Shown: piece after piece, positions 63,158 through 64,000 of the stretch
Position numbering within the stretch: position 1 is the first letter of the stretch
How the letters are laid out: each line of letters begins with the position of its first letter
NCBI GenBank assembly: GCA_027315205.1
Contig: DAHUYM010000002.1
Location: 123,692 to 187,691 of the forward strand
Direction of reading: 5' to 3'
Length of the DNA stretch: 64,000 nucleotides
DNA from: Leptospirillum sp.
Lineage (GTDB): Bacteria; Nitrospirota; Leptospirillia; Leptospirillales; Leptospirillaceae
The notes under the pieces: generated by a model
Databases searched by the model: none
The model's input: only the letters and a program-made list of their open reading frames with translations
Told to the model about the DNA's origin: nothing
Position numbers and translations under genes: made by a program

Positions 63158-63201
63158 GTCTGGGAATATCCGAAAGAAGGGTGTGAAAGGGGAGCGGAAC
63201 G

Positions 63202-63230
63202 ATTGTACGAAGAATCGGCGAAATTGGCAA
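63202..63230 (-). promoter_or_regulatory. Sigma-70-type promoter of tRNA-Leu
   Basis: On the minus strand: TTGCCA (63230-63225), 17 bases, TACAAT (63207-63202), both 5 of 6 to consensus. Transcription would start near 63195, about 38 bases before the mature tRNA. Confidence 0.8.
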
Positions 63231-63311
63231 TGGAAGCCCGATTCGAATGTTGCAGGACATGTTTTTCAAGGTTCCCCCTGATACGAAAATTAACACCTTC
63301 GTATTTTTGGG

Positions 63312-63340
63312 TTGACGCCTTTGTAACCTCTGTGTAAAAT
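63312..63340 (+). promoter_or_regulatory. Strong sigma-70-type promoter for the cytochrome
   Basis: TTGACG (63312-63317), 17 bases, TAAAAT (63335-63340): both boxes 5 of 6 with optimal spacing. It faces away from the tRNA promoter and predicts an untranslated leader of about 260 bases before the ATG at 63610. Confidence 0.75.
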
Positions 63341-63549
63341 GCCACCCATCCAATCCTGTCTGTATCGTTCTTGAACGCGGTCCCTAGTTTGTCTTCGTTT
63401 CCATAGCTCAAACGGGGAGTGCGAAGGGAAGGAGGTGCACCGCACGAGATTGGGAACGAGTGTCATTTTCGTTCGGAATGTTGGTATGTGCTTTTTTATC
63501 GTCAGGCATTTTTTATCGATTCGTATCATCAGAAGACATTTTCCGCTGT

Positions 63550-63574
63550 CCCGGTTCCGATGGGGGCAACCGGG
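63550..63574 (+). promoter_or_regulatory. Hairpin in the leader of the cytochrome gene
   Basis: CCCGGTT and AACCGGG form a 7-bp stem with an 11-base loop, about 35 bases before the start codon. A GGAAGGAGG ribosome-site-like sequence also lies farther up the leader (near 63428) without a clear gene behind it. Either could control translation or mRNA life. Confidence 0.45.
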
Positions 63575-63609
63575 CATTTTGGATGGACTTTTAAAGAAAG
63601 GGTCGGTTC

Positions 63610-64000
63610 ATGAGAAAAATGATGATGGTTTTTCTCTCCTTCTTTGCCCTGGCATCGGTGGCGGTGTTCTACGCCCCGAAAGATGCCAGCGCATTTCCGG
63701 GATTCGCCCGGAAGTACAATTTTCCGTGCACGTTCTGCCATATCCAGTGGCCGAAGCTCGCGGACAACGGGCACTTTTTCAAGGATCGCGGTTTCATGCT
63801 CTCCACGACCGGCAAGGGCAATGGTCTGGACATGATGTTCCAGGACCCCAAGCAGCAGAATTACTTCCCCATCGGTTTCCATATGTCGATGGCGTATTAT
63901 GGAACGGCCGTGAACGGGGTGGGAGGGACCGGAAATAATGGGTCGAACCCAAACAACACCAACGGCGGCTGGGCCAACGGAGATGCCGCGAATACACCGT
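63610..64000 (+). CDS. CXXCH outer-membrane-type cytochrome (3' end missing)
   Basis: The first 130 residues are seen. A signal peptide (MRKMMMVFLSFFALASVAVF, cut near DASA at 28) is followed by FARKYNFPCTFCHIQWPKL with a single heme c motif (C40, C43, H44), then NGHFFKDRGFML and an Asn/Gly-rich region. The FARKYN-CxxCH-PKL-NG-FxxxG pattern is shared by single-heme outer-membrane porin-cytochromes related to Cyc2/Cyt572, used for iron oxidation, and similar proteins in Nitrospirota. The barrel itself lies outside the window, so the exact family is open. AAAGGG precedes the ATG. Confidence 0.75.
   Translation, partial: MRKMMMVFLSFFALASVAVFYAPKDASAFPGFARKYNFPCTFCHIQWPKLADNGHFFKDRGFMLSTTGKGNGLDMMFQDPKQQNYFPIGFHMSMAYYGTAVNGVGGTGNNGSNPNNTNGGWANGDAANTP

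Overview
The window is bacterial chromosomal DNA of fairly high GC content with dense, often overlapping genes and frequent GTG/TTG starts. The gene set suggests a motile, Gram-negative, c-type-cytochrome-rich organism: flagellar export and motor genes, lipoproteins, an RND pump with its outer-membrane channel, and a CXXCH outer-membrane-type cytochrome starting at the right edge. The best guess is a Leptospirillum-like member of the Nitrospirota. This is inferred from protein character and was not tested by any search.

Positions 1-25588 hold a flagellar and chemotaxis supercluster, all on the + strand. The order is fliI (5' end outside the window), fliJ, a MotE-like chaperone gene, fliK, flgD and flgE, then a strong terminator; a sigma-54-type promoter and fliL, fliN, fliO, fliP; a second sigma-54-type promoter and fliQ, fliR, flhB, flhA, flhF, flhG, fliA; then cheR, cheY, cheA, cheB, one chemoreceptor, cheW, motA and motB; and finally four small genes, of which the last two look like a FliK-like and FlhB-C-like pair. 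fliM is absent between fliL and fliN. The single chemoreceptor has a c-type heme motif in its periplasmic domain, so taxis may respond to redox state or a gas.

Positions 25658-35776 hold mixed housekeeping and envelope genes: an NTF2-like protein, dapL, folK, a small outer-membrane-type protein, mutY, two lipoproteins, a YtxH/DUF948 pair, and an ABC importer lacking a binding protein but followed by a free-standing AAA-associated-domain protein. Positions 35875-45417 are a compact information-processing block, dprA-topA-trmFO-xerC-hslV-hslU-argB-lipoprotein-dut, ending in a terminator. Positions 45631-55059 are on the - strand: an HD-GYP phosphodiesterase, a tripartite RND efflux operon (RND, adaptor, channel), rsmI and panC.

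Positions 55060-63001 look like an accessory island. It holds an AbiEii-like nucleotidyltransferase with a small partner, a nitrilase-family hydrolase, a DUF488 protein, a CDGSH iron-sulfur protein, a ferredoxin-reductase-like flavoprotein, a PemK/AbrB-type toxin-antitoxin pair with a palindrome upstream, a tyrosine integrase, a GSU2403-type nucleotidyltransferase with a perfect 11-bp inverted repeat upstream, and a Fic protein with Gln at the catalytic His position. It abuts a tRNA-Leu(CAA) gene at 63071-63157, which has its own promoter. A strong sigma-70-type promoter then leads through a leader of about 260 bases into a CXXCH protein truncated by the window end.
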